Assembly (NCBI RefSeq): GCF_051020765.1
Contig: NC_134934.1
Coordinates: 1,488,001-1,552,000, forward strand
Direction: 5' to 3'
From: Lasioglossum baleicum
Taxonomy: Eukaryota > Arthropoda > Insecta > Hymenoptera > Halictidae
Length of the DNA: 64,000 nucleotides
Shown here in pieces: positions 1 through 10,802 of the stretch (position 1 is its first letter; each line of letters begins with the position of its first letter). Made by a program: the position numbers and the translations under genes. The notes below the pieces were generated by a model, which was not told the origin of the DNA, did not search any database, and saw only the letters and a list, made by a program, of their open reading frames with translations.

Positions 1-2819
1 TCCAGGGAAACGGTGTGCATCGGTCAGGTGACCGCTCCGAATTACGACCGGTCGGCCCAGCGCTATTTATTAGCATAGTTTCTTATCGATTACCATATTC
101 CAGCAGTAAATTCCGATTAGAAAGCGTATCGTAAATCCTCGAAATCAGGTTATTAACCGGTCCCGCCAACGCTTCCACCCATAAATCGATCGGCAATTTA
201 TGTAATCGAGTGCACCGGCTGTGTGCGTGCATGCGCCCGCTCGTATACGTGTCTATGTTGCGTGAATCGAACAGAGACAGGCAAAAAGAGGGATGAAAGA
301 GAGAATGAGAGGGAGAGAGATGAACACGAGGCTTTGGTGCAAGGGCCTTCTTAATATTCGCAGATAAGACGCGACCGATAAGCCCGATCCCGCGTATCGA
401 TGGTTCACGGCCCGTTGGCTCGCACATGACGAAGATTAATACGAGAGATAGCGCAGCCTGTGAACTGCACCGCATAGAAACGATCCGGAACTTCGGGCTA
501 CGTCGTCGTGCCGCTACGCCGAAATTTGCAAATTAATTGTCACGTCAGGAATAGACGATCGGAGCTGTTCCCTTGATCGGCTGTGTCGCGCAACACCGCC
601 GCCGCCGCCACCTGCAAACGGTCTTACAGACTCGATTAGGGTTCATGAATCCAAGATTATGGCGCTTTGTAGGTATCGATCATTTCGACGATTCGAAATT
701 GTCCCCCACCCACGGCCTCAAACCCCGGAAAATCTGATCCACCGGGAACAGACATTCCAGAGAACTTTCTCAACCTAAGCTCCCACCTCCGAAGATCTAA
801 ATCTAGTTTCTACGCTAACGGCTCCGTTGACAGCGCCTCGAACTCGGTATTCGATTTTCCAACCCCTTTTCCGACACTTTGAGCGTTGGAAGTAAGGTCC
901 GTGTTTCTACACATTATGTATTTCACTTCATCTTCTGCTTCTCCACGGAAGAACCTGCGTCGATGTTCCGGACGAATATCGAAGGAACAATTATTCAAAT
1001 GTAATTAGGAGCGGATGGGCGATCCGGAAGAACCCGGCCACGGCAAACATTGTAACGCAGAAGCTGTGGGGATAGCGAGGTGTAGGAGCGCGTTACCGAA
1101 TCGGGACTAGTTAGTTACAGATTCGCGAAACTAGATTAGCCGGCTAATTGTCTTGGCAGAAATCTCCGGTAAGCCGAGGCTCGAGCAGAGGCCTGCCGTG
1201 GGTTCCACGAGACAAAGGCCGTGCAGGCGATCGTAATAATCCGAACTATGCGTTTCATTGGCCCCTGTCGTGCAAATTCACCGTTCCGACGCGCTGCGCA
1301 TCCTTCCAGTCCGGCTAATTGCGTGAACAACGGGTCTGCGGGCCTGTGTGTCCATTAATGGGCAATGAGGGATAAGGGAAGGCGATAAGGGAACGCTAGC
1401 GAAATTCTTTGGAGAACTCGACTCTTGCGATTTTTACGAAGGTAACGAGACTGCCGGCGTTCTAGCTGCTGGATGCATTATCGCGGAGTTCTCGCCGGCC
1501 GTTGCCTTTTACGCGGCCGTTTTTAATGATAAGTTTTGATGGAACGAGCCGAGCGGCGCGGTTTGCCGTTCGGATACGCCCACTGTCACCCGGCAAAGTT
1601 TCCGCAACCCGACGTTAATGAGAAAGATATTCGTGGACCCCCTGTTCATGGCGTAAAATTAACATTTTTCTTTTACGCGCGGCTTTTAAATTCGGATACA
1701 GGCGGCACGAAGCCATGTGCAACTCTCCCGGACACGCGGTTTGCAACCCCTCGTTTTTCATTAGTTTTTTAAACGCAGCTCCCGCCACCGACGAATTTAA
1801 TTCGAGCAATTCGCAATGAACGGCGGAAATTACAATGGCACGGCCACCGAATGCTATTCGCGCCGTTAAACGCGGCGCGTCGCCGCATTTTTCGACATGG
1901 TTTCCCGTGGAATCGAACGAAATTCTGATTTTTACTTCGTTCGCTGTTTGCTTGCGCCACGGACGCCGTAGACGAGGGAAAATTTGTGGTGTTGTAACTA
2001 GATTACGAATTGGTCGACCATCTATTTTCCATTAACCCACCGATAATCTGTCTGTCAGAGATGACAGATGAATTTCGACGGCACTTTTGATTGAACTGTG
2101 GTTGTTTTAAACTTCAAACATTGTTAAAAATCATTGAAAATTGCGGATTGATTGCAGCTCTCTCTTTTTACGGATGATATCTGGCCAGAGAAATTGTATT
2201 AGCGTGTGTGGACAATGTGTTCATGAAAATCGAATGTTGTTTCTACCATGCAGGCTATTTCCGTCTGTGATGTACCTTTAAAACATGTAAGTCCGCCTGA
2301 AGTTTATGGGCTGGACTCGGCAGTCCGACCCTGGTAGCTCCAGAAGGACCTGTGTATGTTCGAAAGATGGCTGATGGACTAAGGGCGATTCTGGTGGAGG
2401 ACCTCCCTTCTTCCTCTGGATCTTTTTCGTTCCCCTCCCAATGTTCGTATCATGGTAGGAATTTGTAGCATTTTAAGATGTAATAACACTATACATATTC
2501 CAAAGGAGCTCGTACAAGTATTTTATATACCAGTCCAGAAGAAACTGCACAGATTCCGGTTGAACAGATACCGACGATTCAGTATCCTGAATAAACTTCT
2601 GTAGCTATTTACCCGCAATCCTGTCCAGTTTCATTTCCTCCGACTCCAACCTCGCCGTCCGACAATCCCGCCGCAAAACCTCTAATGGCGAACCCGAGGA
2701 ATCCCGTTTGAAAAAAATATGTATTAATTGCCCGCTTCGTTAGACGAGGGAACGGGCTGAAAAGGATTGAATAACAGGACAAATTAAATATGACTGACGG
2801 ACTCTTTCACTCTCTTCCC

Positions 2820-2820
<1 letters not shown>
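1..2820. other. Non-coding spacer, CpG-rich
   Basis: No gene is recognised here. The sequence is mixed composition with many CpG dinucleotides and short AT stretches such as TTAATTA-like words. Open frames on both strands (for example 83-475 minus and 1536-1772 plus) have no recognisable domains and overlap each other. From about 2040 to 2720 it is more AT-rich, with no repeat structure I could find. It may be intergenic or intronic. Confidence 0.6.

Positions 2821-2853
<33 letters not shown>
2821..2853. repeat. (TC)n microsatellite
   Basis: A near-perfect run of TC dinucleotides follows a pyrimidine-rich lead-in (CTCTTCCCCTCTTTC). It is one of several (TC)n/(GA)n tracts in this window, which suggests the genome is generally rich in this microsatellite type. 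Confidence 0.9.
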
Positions 2854-4449
2854 GCTTGCCGTTGCGGAGCCCTGTACCGAGTCTCACGAAATAAGTGAAT
2901 TTCAACGAAAATAATTCAGCACGCCGCGCCGTTGCGCCGGATCCTTGAAACATCTGGACCACACAATCGGGGCCGAGGCTTGCGATACGAAAGGAAAAGA
3001 AAAACGAGGTCCGTCGGGGGCTAGGAATAGACCGTCGGAGGAACCACCCCTCTGGCGGTGCGCGGCGCGCGGTGTATTAAGAATGCACGTGAATGACGTG
3101 AAACGAATTCCTATGCAAAGCGGCACCGGAGAGAGGCCGGGGCGCGTTGGCCGGTCCTGTCTAACTAGCAGCTCGCATCATTAACGGGTCTTGTTTGTTT
3201 TACAGCGGCGCAGAAAGGACACGCCCATTTCCTCGTCATTCTCCTCAGGTCCTACGGACCCAGGCTCCGAGCGGTCTCTGCTCCGCTCTGCTCTGCTCTG
3301 TCCTCTTGCTCTCCTCCCTTAATCTCCTTCAGAGCCCCTTCGTTCCTCTCTCTATACGGTGTGTCGTTCGCTTCGCGCCGGCTTTAATTTCCAGAGTTCA
3401 GAAGGCTGCCCCTGTTGCTCGCGAGCATCGCCTCGCTTCGGCGACCGGTCTTTGATGTTACATTATGATTTTTGCCTGGACAACGTAATCACCGAGCGAC
3501 TTTGTACACGCTCTCTCTCTCTCTCGGGCCGAGCATTCCGCCGCGCCGCACCACGGGCAAATAGAGGCGCGTCGAAAATTGCTTCGCCCCTTGGTGCTTC
3601 CCCCGTAAAATCAGAATCGGCCAGAAACTCGCTAACCAAAGGGAATTACATATGTCTGTTACGCGCTGCCACCCGCTCCCTTGTTCCAGCTACACGCGTT
3701 TCTCCGCACGATCCGGAAAATTGTTGTGTCGCTTATGTTTGCTCGCCTCCTCTTACATCCAGCGACTTCCTATAATTCGGTTCTCATCATTTCAACTGCG
3801 CACCATCTGTATAAAATGTTGAAGTCAATGTGTCGACTTGTTCAGATAATTCCTGTTGCGACAAAAAATAATTTAGCAGTATCCTGCGTATGTCGCCGGT
3901 TATTTCCGTTAAATCGTTTGTTAGTTAACAAACACACGGGTCCCGTCCAGATCGATATAACGTGAAGCATCGCATAAATATTTGGGCTGTGTTTTGCGCG
4001 TCGATCGAGCATTGCTCGAACGAGATTTTCGTCGGTGCTCGAGTTTCGCGTAATAATCAGGAGAGATGGAAGCGAAATGAGTAATTTGTGGAAACATCAA
4101 ATGTACTCGGCCGTTACCAATTTGTCGTTTTCATTCCTGTAAACTCGCGCTTATCTGGACGCAGGTTCCGGTTATTAAAAAGCGCTCTCTAAATATTTTC
4201 CTGTAGCCCGTAAATTGGGTAGCTCTCCGCTTTTTTTCCTGGAACAAACACATATTCACTTTTGCATTAAACGACTCGTATACTGGTATTCCGAAAAAGT
4301 AAATAGAACAATAACGGAACTATTTCAAAACTATTAGCGGTAACAGCAGAGTCTCCAGATTTTTTTATAATAGTATTATAATATTTTAAAAATTTCATTA
4401 AATTAAATCCTGAAAGTATGCACTGTATGTACAGTGGAGTAAACTTCTT
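2854..4449. other. Non-coding spacer with CTCTG short tandem repeat
   Basis: No gene is recognised. Around 3278-3330 there is a pyrimidine-rich stretch with a short imperfect array of CTCTG pentamers, and a brief (TC)n at 3512-3525. A 138-codon open frame at 3359-3775 lies over this simple sequence and has no recognisable domain. From about 4300 the sequence becomes AT-rich. Confidence 0.55.
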
Positions 4450-4581
4450 TTAACCCTTAACACTCAGGTATTACATCACTTTCATATCCATAAACTGAAA
4501 ATAATCATGTGATAGAAATATTCTAGATTGGAAGAAATCTTTGCTTTTGAAGTTAAAATATCTCCGAGTGGAAATGGTTAA
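4450..4581. mobile_element. Probable piggyBac-like MITE, degraded (TTAA-flanked)
   Basis: The segment is bounded by TTAA at both ends (4450-4453 and 4578-4581), the target site used by piggyBac-superfamily elements. Just inside, the left end reads CCCTTAACACTCAGG and the reverse complement of the right end reads CCATTTCCACTCGG. These could be diverged copies of one inverted repeat sharing the CACTC core. The interior is about 124 bp, AT-rich and non-coding, so any mobility would depend on a transposase encoded elsewhere. It resembles the cleaner element at 28857-29012. The TIR match is weak, so the call is tentative. Confidence 0.4.
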
Positions 4582-4614
4582 GATTTTCTTTTATGGAAAT
4601 GGTTGTGCTTGATT

Positions 4615-4658
4615 CTTCAACCCGGAGTCCAGCAGTTTATTCCCGGAGCACCCTGTAT
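4615..4658 (-). mobile_element. Solo end of a TACAGGGTG-type DNA element
   Basis: Read on the minus strand from 4657 the sequence starts TACAGGGTGCTCCGGGAATA, the same terminal word (TACAGGGTG) as the ends of the elements at 31814-32686, 38401-38739 and 45000. I see no matching partner end nearby, so this is probably a truncated copy or a diverged half of a Tc1/mariner-superfamily MITE. Confidence 0.35.
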
Positions 4659-4924
4659 GCAGAGGGAGAGAGCCGGTGAACCACTCTCACTCTCGTCCAC
4701 CCCGATGCGTGTATACATATTCATGGTGTCATTAGCGCCCCGTGAAACATGCTATTGGTAAACGTTTCTGGTGCTCTCTTCTCATAGATGATTGCAGCCA
4801 CGCATCGCGCCCGGCTTGCCCCGGTCTCCTTATAAATTATTGCCGGCTCGTTTCGCGGAACGTCAATGCCGCCCTCGATGACAAAGTGGTCAGGCTCGTA
4901 AAGCTGCGAAACGTGCAGCCATAA

Positions 4925-5040
4925 CACGACCACGACGAGAGCCACGTCCGAGAGCCACGCCACTGCGAGCACCACGCCGCGTCGTACCACGCCACAGCCA
5001 TGCCGAACCGAACCGAAACGAACCGGCAACGGAACCCGCG
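4925..5040. repeat. Imperfect CCACG / GAACC short-word array
   Basis: CCACG-type words recur (ACCACGACGAGAGCCACG and onward) and then pass into a run of CCGAACCGAACCGAAACGAA. The arrangement is degenerate microsatellite-like sequence rather than a coding repeat. On the minus strand an open frame reads through it as a V/A-rich low-complexity peptide, which I treat as spurious. Confidence 0.5.
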
Positions 5041-5410
5041 GATCCCCGGGATCGTAATCGCCGATCGATCTTCCCCTTAACGCCCGGTTACCCTAACACC
5101 ACGGCAAGAAGAAAGTTGTCGGTTCGACAGCCCAGGCCCCTCTTTTAAAGGCGCGGCGATTTATTAGTCGTATTTAATAATCAACAATGGCGTCCGGCCG
5201 CGCAATAAAAACAGCCAACCGGAGCCGCGGACCGGCAATAAGAAGCCGGTCCGCCATTATCAAGCCCCGTTTATCGTTTCGCCATCACGCTCTTGATCCT
5301 CCCATCTTAGCCTGCCACCGTTTATTGATATTTTTCGATCCCATCCGACCAGTGTCCTGCACGTTCTATAGATCCCTCCGTTAACTCTTCAACTGCGAGA
5401 CAATAAAATT

Positions 5411-5460
5411 ACATAGAACGTAACACGTAACATAGAAACATAGAATCACATAGAATAAAA
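5411..5460. repeat. Short ACATAGAA tandem repeat
   Basis: The word ACATAGAA recurs about four times with small changes over some 50 bp (ACATAGAACGTAACACGT, AACATAGAAACATAGAATC, ACATAGAATAAA). It directly abuts the inverted-repeat element that starts at 5462. Confidence 0.7.
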
Positions 5461-5461
5461 T

Positions 5462-5682
5462 TTGTTATAACTAGACTGCGGATTTTCTGCATTTATGACA
5501 AAAATGAGTGGGTGTCATTCAAAATAGCAAAAATATTCGAAAAATTTAAACATACTATCATATTATTCTCAACCTACTAAACATAATAGGGAAGAAAATA
5601 GACTTCTAATTCACTCCAGTTTGTTGCAATTCGAGTAAGAAATTTTTATTGTGCATAAAGATCCGCAGTCTAGTTATAACAA
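5462..5682. mobile_element. Non-autonomous DNA element with 22-bp perfect inverted repeats (family A, copy 1)
   Basis: The left terminus at 5462-5483, which contains GTTATAACTAGACTGCGGAT, is exactly complementary to the right terminus at 5661-5682: 22 of 22 bases. The 177-bp interior is AT-rich and has no coding potential. A second, more diverged member lies at 54232-54407; both end in a segment of the type TTTTRYATMAAGATYCRCRGTCTAGT. Perfect TIRs with a non-coding core are the hallmark of a MITE. I do not see a clear target-site duplication, so the superfamily cannot be named. Confidence 0.7.
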
Positions 5683-7052
5683 TAACGATAGCACTTATAT
5701 GTCTTCATTGGATGAATTACAGTATGCTGTGCTAAATTTTAAAACATCGTGTTTCCATGTAAATGAATATCAAACAAACATTTTTCAAATCTGCCCAACC
5801 CAACTAGTAAATCAACCCGTATCAACAGTACAAAATCATTTCTTTAATATTAGAACTTTCTCTTACGCGCGCATCGTAAATCTCGAGGTTCCATTTTATT
5901 ACCTTCTTATTTCGAAAAGAAAGAATGATTTCACCGCGGTTTTCTTTCTTTTGCGAGCGCGAATGCTATCTTCCAGACCCCGGTTATAATACAGGACGGT
6001 TTTCACGGCGCGACGAGCGATAAGAACTTTTCGTTTCGTGTTCAGAGAGCACGTTCAATCTTATTTTACCAGGACGAACGGTTTAGTTGGCATGTTCATC
6101 GTGACTTTGAACTCGTGTCGGGGATTTCTTTCGCCGGCTCGGTGTACACGCGGGTGAAGACGAGGCGACATTATGATACGTTTTCCCCGGGGATTTCAAT
6201 TTGCATCCGCCACTCTTCCGTTGTCCCGAGAGGGCGCGATGCAACGCGATGCAGCGGGACGCGCGACAACAAAATCATGGCCACCGTGCACCGCTGTTTT
6301 ATTTATTAACGACGCCGGTTTATTAATTACGTCGGGGTCGAGTCTGGCAGGCTACTAACGCCGGTTATCGATTGAACCGTGTGCGAGCGAGTCGTCGTCT
6401 TACTGCCTGTAATCTTCTGTAATAGGAAACGATAAATTCGTTGTTGCACTCCTGCTCGATCAGTTGTTCTGAGTGTTTAACCCTTTTAAATTCAACAGCG
6501 AGACCAGTCGAGACCGTATATATAGAACGGGCTTATTTACCGAAACGAAACGGATGCACGAGATTGTTGTGGAATTTGTAACCAACAGAGTAAAATAATT
6601 CATGTCGCGGGCAGTAGCGCAGGGTGGTGGAGGCGGCTGCCCGGAGAATTTTCATTTCACGGGAACACCGTGCTCCGCTGTGCAGTATCGTCTCATTAGT
6701 AATTTTATACTACGGGAAATATTTATCTCATCGGTCCTCAATTTCTCGGTGAACGCGCTATAAATATCGCGAAACGCTCGGAAAATATCGCCCAATGATG
6801 TTTCCTCAATAGCAAGCCAGGTGTAAATACTTTTTTTTTCGCCAGTGCATAAACGGCCGCGATGGCGCTGCGAATAAATTTCTTTTTGTTAAATCGTAGC
6901 TTATTTGCTCCGTATTTCCATAAAATTGATGCTGTGTTCCTTCGGGGCGTATGGAAATGTTTGAACAGTGTAATGAATGTTTACTGCTACTTTCCCATGC
7001 ATATGCAGTTTAAAAGAAAAATTGTACATACAAAACATCCTCGGACAATATT
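5683..7052. other. Non-coding spacer
   Basis: No gene is recognised. A 112-codon open frame at 5651-5989 begins inside the neighbouring inverted-repeat element and has no known domain. Between 6280 and 6365 there is a cluster of TTTATTTATTAA and TTATTAATTACG words that could bind homeodomain factors, but such words are common by chance. At 6478 the sequence TTTAACCCTTTTAAATTCAA resembles a lone piggyBac-like MITE end. Confidence 0.5.
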
Positions 7053-7660
7053 TAGTCCAGTTAATGATTTTATATTGTTTGCATTATATTACATTAAAAT
7101 CAGCCGACTAATAGGCTATACATATAGTCCAGTCAACGAAAAGTTGTAGTTAGTAGTTAGTAAATGTTGGACTAGTTAGGAGGTAAACATACTAAAAGTC
7201 CCCACTCCTAGGAGGTGAACGGGGTGCAGGGGGACACGTAGAGGTACCCTTTTTCGGTTTTCCGCGTATATCTCGGAAACTATGCGTCCTAGCGATAAGA
7301 CAATCCTATACAAAATTAAAGCTGACAAAATGTGCCATCAAATTGACTGCATTCAGATTTTAACTATCTCGCATAGTTTCCGAGATATCCGCGCTCAAAG
7401 TTCACTAATTGTGAAAAAGAGTAAGCTGGTCAAATATAAGGCAAAAAACGTGTGGCAAAAATTTCTTTTTCATAAGTAGTGAACTTTGAGCGCGGATATC
7501 TCGAAAACTATGCGAGATCACGCTCACGTCGTAGGAGTAGGGACTTTTAGTATGTTCACCTCCTAACTAGTCCAAACAAAGACCCAAAGTTAAAAATTGT
7601 GTTCCTTCCATTTCCCTCTACACCCCCCTTATGAGCATTCATTGACTGGACTAATAGGCT
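7053..7660. mobile_element. Nested palindromic DNA element
   Basis: There are three levels of inverted symmetry. Outer: TAGTCCAGTCAACGAA at 7125 matches the reverse complement of the sequence ending at 7653 (TAGTCCAGTCAATGAA), both abutting TA; a further copy of the end (TAGTCCAGTTAATGA) lies at 7053. Middle: the block at 7167-7212 (starting TTGGACTAGTTAGGAGGT) mirrors that ending at 7575. Inner: 7366-7407 is complementary to 7477-7518 at 41 of 42 bases. The flanking word ATAGGCT occurs at 7111-7117 and again at 7654-7660. No transposase motif is seen. It fits a foldback MITE, possibly with one element inserted in another. Confidence 0.75.
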
Positions 7661-10600
7661 GTGGCTGATCAGTTGATCTCACCCACTGTAATTAATACAA
7701 TTCTAAGTGAAACGTGCATTTCGAACAAAGAGCGATGTTTGATCGATGCAATGGGGATTTCGAGTAGCGTGTGTTTCAATGCAAGACGTTCCGCGTCTCT
7801 ATAATTTGACTGACCGCGATCGTTATTGTCCCAGGTGATTTACAGACGGGTAATTAGCGCGCGGCTCGGCCGAAGGATGCCGCTTAGAATTCGGCGTAAC
7901 AGTGACTCACGTCCGATGCATTTCGAGAGGTTTAAGTCGAGCCATTACGGTTCAGAATTACGCGGCAATCAGACAAGGCCGACGCGACAGATCACTCCGC
8001 CGCGCCGCGCCGGTAAGGAATGGAACGATAGAATCCTAATTGGCAATAAATAACGCGGTATGCGTAACGGGGAAGATCAGTAATAACGATCGGCAGCAGC
8101 GGAGCGGCGGCGTGGCCGATCGGGCCCGAAGTTCTATTTAGTAGGTAGAGAATTAATTACGCCGTCGGTGAATCTGCCAGGATTTAGAATCGAATTACGT
8201 AAATGCAATTACAGGGCGCCAGCGCAACAGAGCGCGATTGTAGGTAATTTGTGCTCGCCCGTCTTTCTTTCATCGTCCCTCTTTCTTTCTCCGCCGGTTT
8301 CGCTTTTCCTTCCCTGTTCGTTTCCACGTTCGGTCTCGTTACTTTTTCCCTCCCCTTTCTGTCTCGCTGCCTCCCTCTCTCTGTCTCTCTCGCTTTCTGT
8401 ATGGTCTGCTATCCTTTTTTTCTTTCACTTTCCTCCCGCTCATTCGCTCAGTCTGTCACAACAGTTTCCGGTTAAATGAAACACCGCCGGCCTTCGCGAA
8501 TCACTTTTCATGGTCGCTTTGCGATCGAGCCAGCTCGTTCCCGAGTTCTGAGTTTATTAAAATAAAGCAGTCCAGCCAATCGATCCAGTTCATTATTTAT
8601 GATCCTCGTGAAATTGAATTTTTTCACCGGTCCGCCTTCTTTTTGCCCCCGGCAATCAAGGACGCACAGAGGATCAAGGCAATCGTATACCCTCGTTTCA
8701 CGGACTCGAACAACAGACTTTCTACCGGTTAATTACTAATTAAACCGTGGACTGCTTAGTGCAAACCTATCCTCCGATCGGTGAAGTTCCTCTTACACAA
8801 ATGTTTAAAATGCTATAGATTTTTATATATTATTACAAAAATGATTAAAAATCGACACAATGACAAGGTCATACAAGGTCAGAAATGGACTGGACAGCAC
8901 GGTAGATAATTTCTGAAGATTTTGGACTCGTTCTGCAAACGCTCGTACAAAGCCGATACCGACCAGACGACATCAACGTCACCGTGTAATTTCCATGGTA
9001 AATTCCTCGTAGAGCGAGTTTGTAAAAGTTCCAGGACACCGGTGTTAAATGGTAACTATCCCGGAGGATCGTTGTACGATTCTTTCTGAATGGGAACATT
9101 TCTGCTCGCAGTTCGAGCTGAACAGAGATGTCTTACGTTAAGTCTAACCCAGATTCCGCTAATTACCACGGAGACGTTAAAAGACAACTTTCCGGTAGTT
9201 GGAAAGACATTCAGCGCTAACGGGCCATTTCGCCCGGGATCCGAGTGTTTAGGATGGATTCTCCGAGCTGTTCCCTCTCCCTTTCTCTTTCTCTCTTTCT
9301 CCCTATCCCGGCTTCGATGTCTGCCAGCGGTTCGAACGATACTCGCGAGGAAAGTCGAGGGTGATTCATCGGTCTAATGCCACGGACGTTTAGAAATATT
9401 CAAAGTTCATTAATTTGCAGATGGTCAGGAATCGATCAGTGCCCGGGCCAGGCCTCGACAGTGCTCGCTGATGGCGACGTTAAATCAGTGTCGGCGCGGC
9501 CTAATTCGAAGCTCAACAGATCGCTCAGATATTCCTGTTAACTCGCGCACTGATTAAACGAGTCGAGTGGCTGCCAGTTAACGAGCCCCAGCCTCGGTTG
9601 GTTTCTTATAAAAAACTACGGTGAAGCAGAGAGACAAGGGCGTGGCAAAAATTCGTCGAGACACAATTGGCAGACCCGTGCAAAAAAGTTGCCGTCTCGG
9701 CGACGACAGAAAACCCGAAGCCTGAAGGTGGGGGTGGTTTGATAAAGGACGAGGCAACGAGGCTTACGGAATTCTACGTCTAAGAGAATTAAATGTACCC
9801 TCCCGAGGATCGAGATCGATCATTACGATTAGTCGGCATTAATCATCCGCGATATGAAAGGGAACAATGGCGGTCGGGAAGCTGAGGGGCGTAGTCGCGT
9901 TGCTAATTACGGTAGAAAGGGATTCCGGAAAGAACAATGCCCGTGCATAGCGTCGTGAAATTTCTCAATGGCTGCCACCTTCTATACAGGCCGGTTTTCA
10001 TCGAGCATTTTCCCGGTAGCCTGTTTGCGCCTGCCTAACAATTTTATTTAGCCGATTATGCAATAATGGCGCGGCTAATAGTGTCCCCAGAAACACTCTT
10101 TAGTCAAAATACTTTCTGGTCTTCTCCTGTTTCACGGATCCCCGTCAATTTCGTTCGCCATCACGATGCTCCGTAAATTGTTGCTCTCCCACTTTGTGAA
10201 CTAATCCTTTGTGGACGAGGATTTTCTGCAAATTATTTACGCGGCTCTGGTGTTCGTCAATGTCTCCGCGTTCGTCTTCAGAAAGGTTGAAGATAATTTA
10301 AAATGAGTTCAGCATTATTATTGTCTTTTTTACAAAAACTTCCAGTCTTCAATCAACTTGTTACATTCGTCATTCGTTCAGGGCCATATTCTTGCGAAAG
10401 TTAGTCTAAGCACATCTGGTTGTCCCGCTAAGAAATGCCCATCACGATAAAAACGAGCCGAAGGAGGCTTGAGGCCGGTCTTCGATCTTGTCTAAGGGGG
10501 TACGTGCCCGGTAACGCGAATCAGCGATCCGGTGGTTACGTATCCTCCCTTTCCCTTGATCCCCTTCGCGTCTTGTCGGTGTTTCATCGCAAAAATCGAG

Positions 10601-10721
10601 TCAGTTTAGAACACTTACTCTCCCATTAATGCCGTCATCTGCGCGGGTTTGGCCATTAATCGTGGCGAGCTGAAGTCTGGCTTACGAGGCAGTTAAACCG
10701 TGGCAACGCTGCCCAGTCTGA

Positions 10722-10726
<5 letters not shown>
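7661..10726. other. Non-coding spacer
   Basis: No gene is recognised. A pyrimidine-rich stretch at 8250-8470 (TTTCTTTC, CTCTCTCTGTCTCTC) creates two overlapping S/F/L-rich open frames that are low-complexity artefacts. Another such tract lies at 9270-9305. A nuclear-receptor-like direct repeat at 8865-8881 is listed separately. The remainder is CpG-rich mixed sequence. Confidence 0.55.
8865..8881 (+). promoter_or_regulatory. AAGGTCA direct repeat (DR4-like nuclear receptor site)
   Basis: Two exact copies of AAGGTCA lie on the same strand ten bases apart: 8865-8871 and 8875-8881. The AGGTCA half-sites are separated by four bases, a DR4 spacing. In insects AGGTCA repeats are bound by nuclear receptors such as USP heterodimers, and CAAGGTCA suits FTZ-F1/ERR-type monomers. 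Whether it is used cannot be told from sequence; a chance occurrence in 64 kb is possible. Confidence 0.3.

Positions 10727-10802
<76 letters not shown>
10727..10802. repeat. Long (TC)n microsatellite
   Basis: About 34 uninterrupted TC dinucleotides are followed by a short TATCTCTC tail. It is the longest dinucleotide tract in the window. Open frames over it encode alternating Leu-Ser (plus) or Arg-Glu (minus) and are artefacts of the repeat. Confidence 0.97.
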
